A stretch of 64,000 nt of DNA. Source: Coprinus comatus. Taxonomy: Eukaryota; Basidiomycota; Agaricomycetes; Agaricales; Agaricaceae. Each line of letters begins with the position of its first letter. Position 1 is the stretch's first letter. Positions 63,380 through 64,000 of the stretch are shown here, one piece after another. A model generated the notes under the pieces. It was given only the letters and a program-made list of their open reading frames with translations. It did no database searches and was not told the origin of the DNA. The stretch lies in assembly GCA_034638255.1 (NCBI GenBank), contig JAWPGT010000051.1:62001-126000 (forward strand). Reading direction: 5' to 3'. Both the position numbers and the translations under genes were made by a program.

Positions 63380-63710
63380 AGAGGGAAAATCACAAGGGGC
63401 AACTCATGATCAGTATCAATAAGGAGAACTTCTTCTCAGAGTCAAGCGAAAAATACAGGATTCCTCAGTTGATGAGTGATGCACATTTCAAGAATAATTG
63501 AAAGAAAGGGAATAGGGACTCAGGAGAGAAAGCTATAGAAAAAACTAAATAAGCTCCACGATGAGTATATTTTCACTAGATTTGACTCTCACTCTCCTCT
63601 TTCTGAAGGACCAAGTTCACTTCTTTGGCACTCCAATGTGATTGAAGCTTATCGCATTGGATCGAAATCAGTGAGTTATTCATCACTTAGTACGCGTATA
63701 CTACATAGGA
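63380..63710 (+). pseudogene. FunK1 tail duplicate, decayed
   Basis: Repeats 63090-63290 with differences: SINKENFFSESSEKYRIPQLMSDAHFKNN follows the pattern of GINKENFF...QLMSSAYFKGN, then meets stops and shifts. Later parts (AAGCTCCACGATGAGTAT, CTGAAGGACCAAGTTCACTTC) correspond to 63218-63270. A partial tandem copy. Confidence 0.7.
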
Positions 63711-64000
63711 GTTTAGGTAGGGATAGAAGGGACTGAACACTCAAATGACCTTGATGAGTAAAATGTGAAAATGATGCCTATACTACTCATATTAAATTTA
63801 CAAATAAGATATGTCACAAATGGACCGTTGTTGTCTATGCGACGTACAGGTATATATATACAGTTGGGGTAAAATGTGCCGTAAACGTGTAAGTGATCGG
63901 ATCGCAACGGCAACGTCACTGACATCACAACTTCTTACTCTCACCTCTTATACATTGTAGTCCGAGAAGCTCCCTGTCAGAAATCTCAGAAAGAGAAAAA
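63711..64000. other. End of window, nothing recognised
   Basis: AT-rich, no supported gene. Confidence 0.4.

Overview
The window is nuclear DNA of a filamentous basidiomycete, most likely an agaricomycete. Genes are dense and on both strands, split by many GT-AG introns of about 45-75 bp. The gene set includes fungal families frequent in mushrooms: tectonin-type beta-propeller lectins, a FunK1 kinase, F-box proteins and a peptidyl-Lys metallopeptidase. Base composition is AT-leaning and intergenic DNA is AT-rich.

Layout. 1-2.3 kb: 3' end of a non-LTR retrotransposon with RNase H domain, whose poly(A) tail runs into the C-terminus of an F-box gene (2.25-3.9 kb, minus). 4.3-7.3 kb (minus): type 1 methionine aminopeptidase and a secreted M35 peptidase. 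10.0-18.1 kb: CDK8 (minus) diverging from CHS5 and VPS41 (plus). 18.4-19.3 kb: three nested miniature inverted-repeat elements directly upstream of tectonin lectin copy 1. 19.4-24 kb: lectin copies 1 and 2 flanking a decayed F-box gene. 26.1-28.0 kb: a frame-broken uL13m mitochondrial ribosomal protein gene converging on an acidic nuclear protein. 28.6-29.4 kb: lectin copy 3 (minus). 30.5-34.6 kb: TTC27/Emw1 and a small conserved fungal protein. 34.7-41.4 kb: gene-poor. 41.5-46.0 kb: RRP43 (minus, with a 704-bp microsatellite intron), a possible small gene, EMC6 (minus) diverging from HOM2 (plus). 46.8-51 kb: lectin copies 4-6 (minus, tandem), all frame-broken, copy 4 also carrying a solo LTR. 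52.3-58.9 kb: SMC5 (minus) diverging from an unknown protein. 59.5-63.7 kb: a FunK1 kinase gene flanked by two decayed fragments of itself.

Main themes. The housekeeping genes (protein maturation, Mediator kinase, exomer and HOPS trafficking, exosome, EMC, amino-acid synthesis, SMC5/6) do not form one pathway. The distinctive content is a six-member, expanding and decaying family of small cytosolic seven-blade lectin-like proteins, each with a probable leader intron, embedded in transposon debris. The closest thing here to an undescribed system is this lectin family plus the nested MITE complex in its promoter.

Caution. Single-base frame breaks occur not only in accessory genes but also inside CDK8, the M35 peptidase and uL13m, nearly all deletion-type. 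Some 'pseudogenes' may therefore be base-calling errors. Calls with an inserted element or several independent stops are safer. No searches were run; family names rest on motifs recognised by eye.
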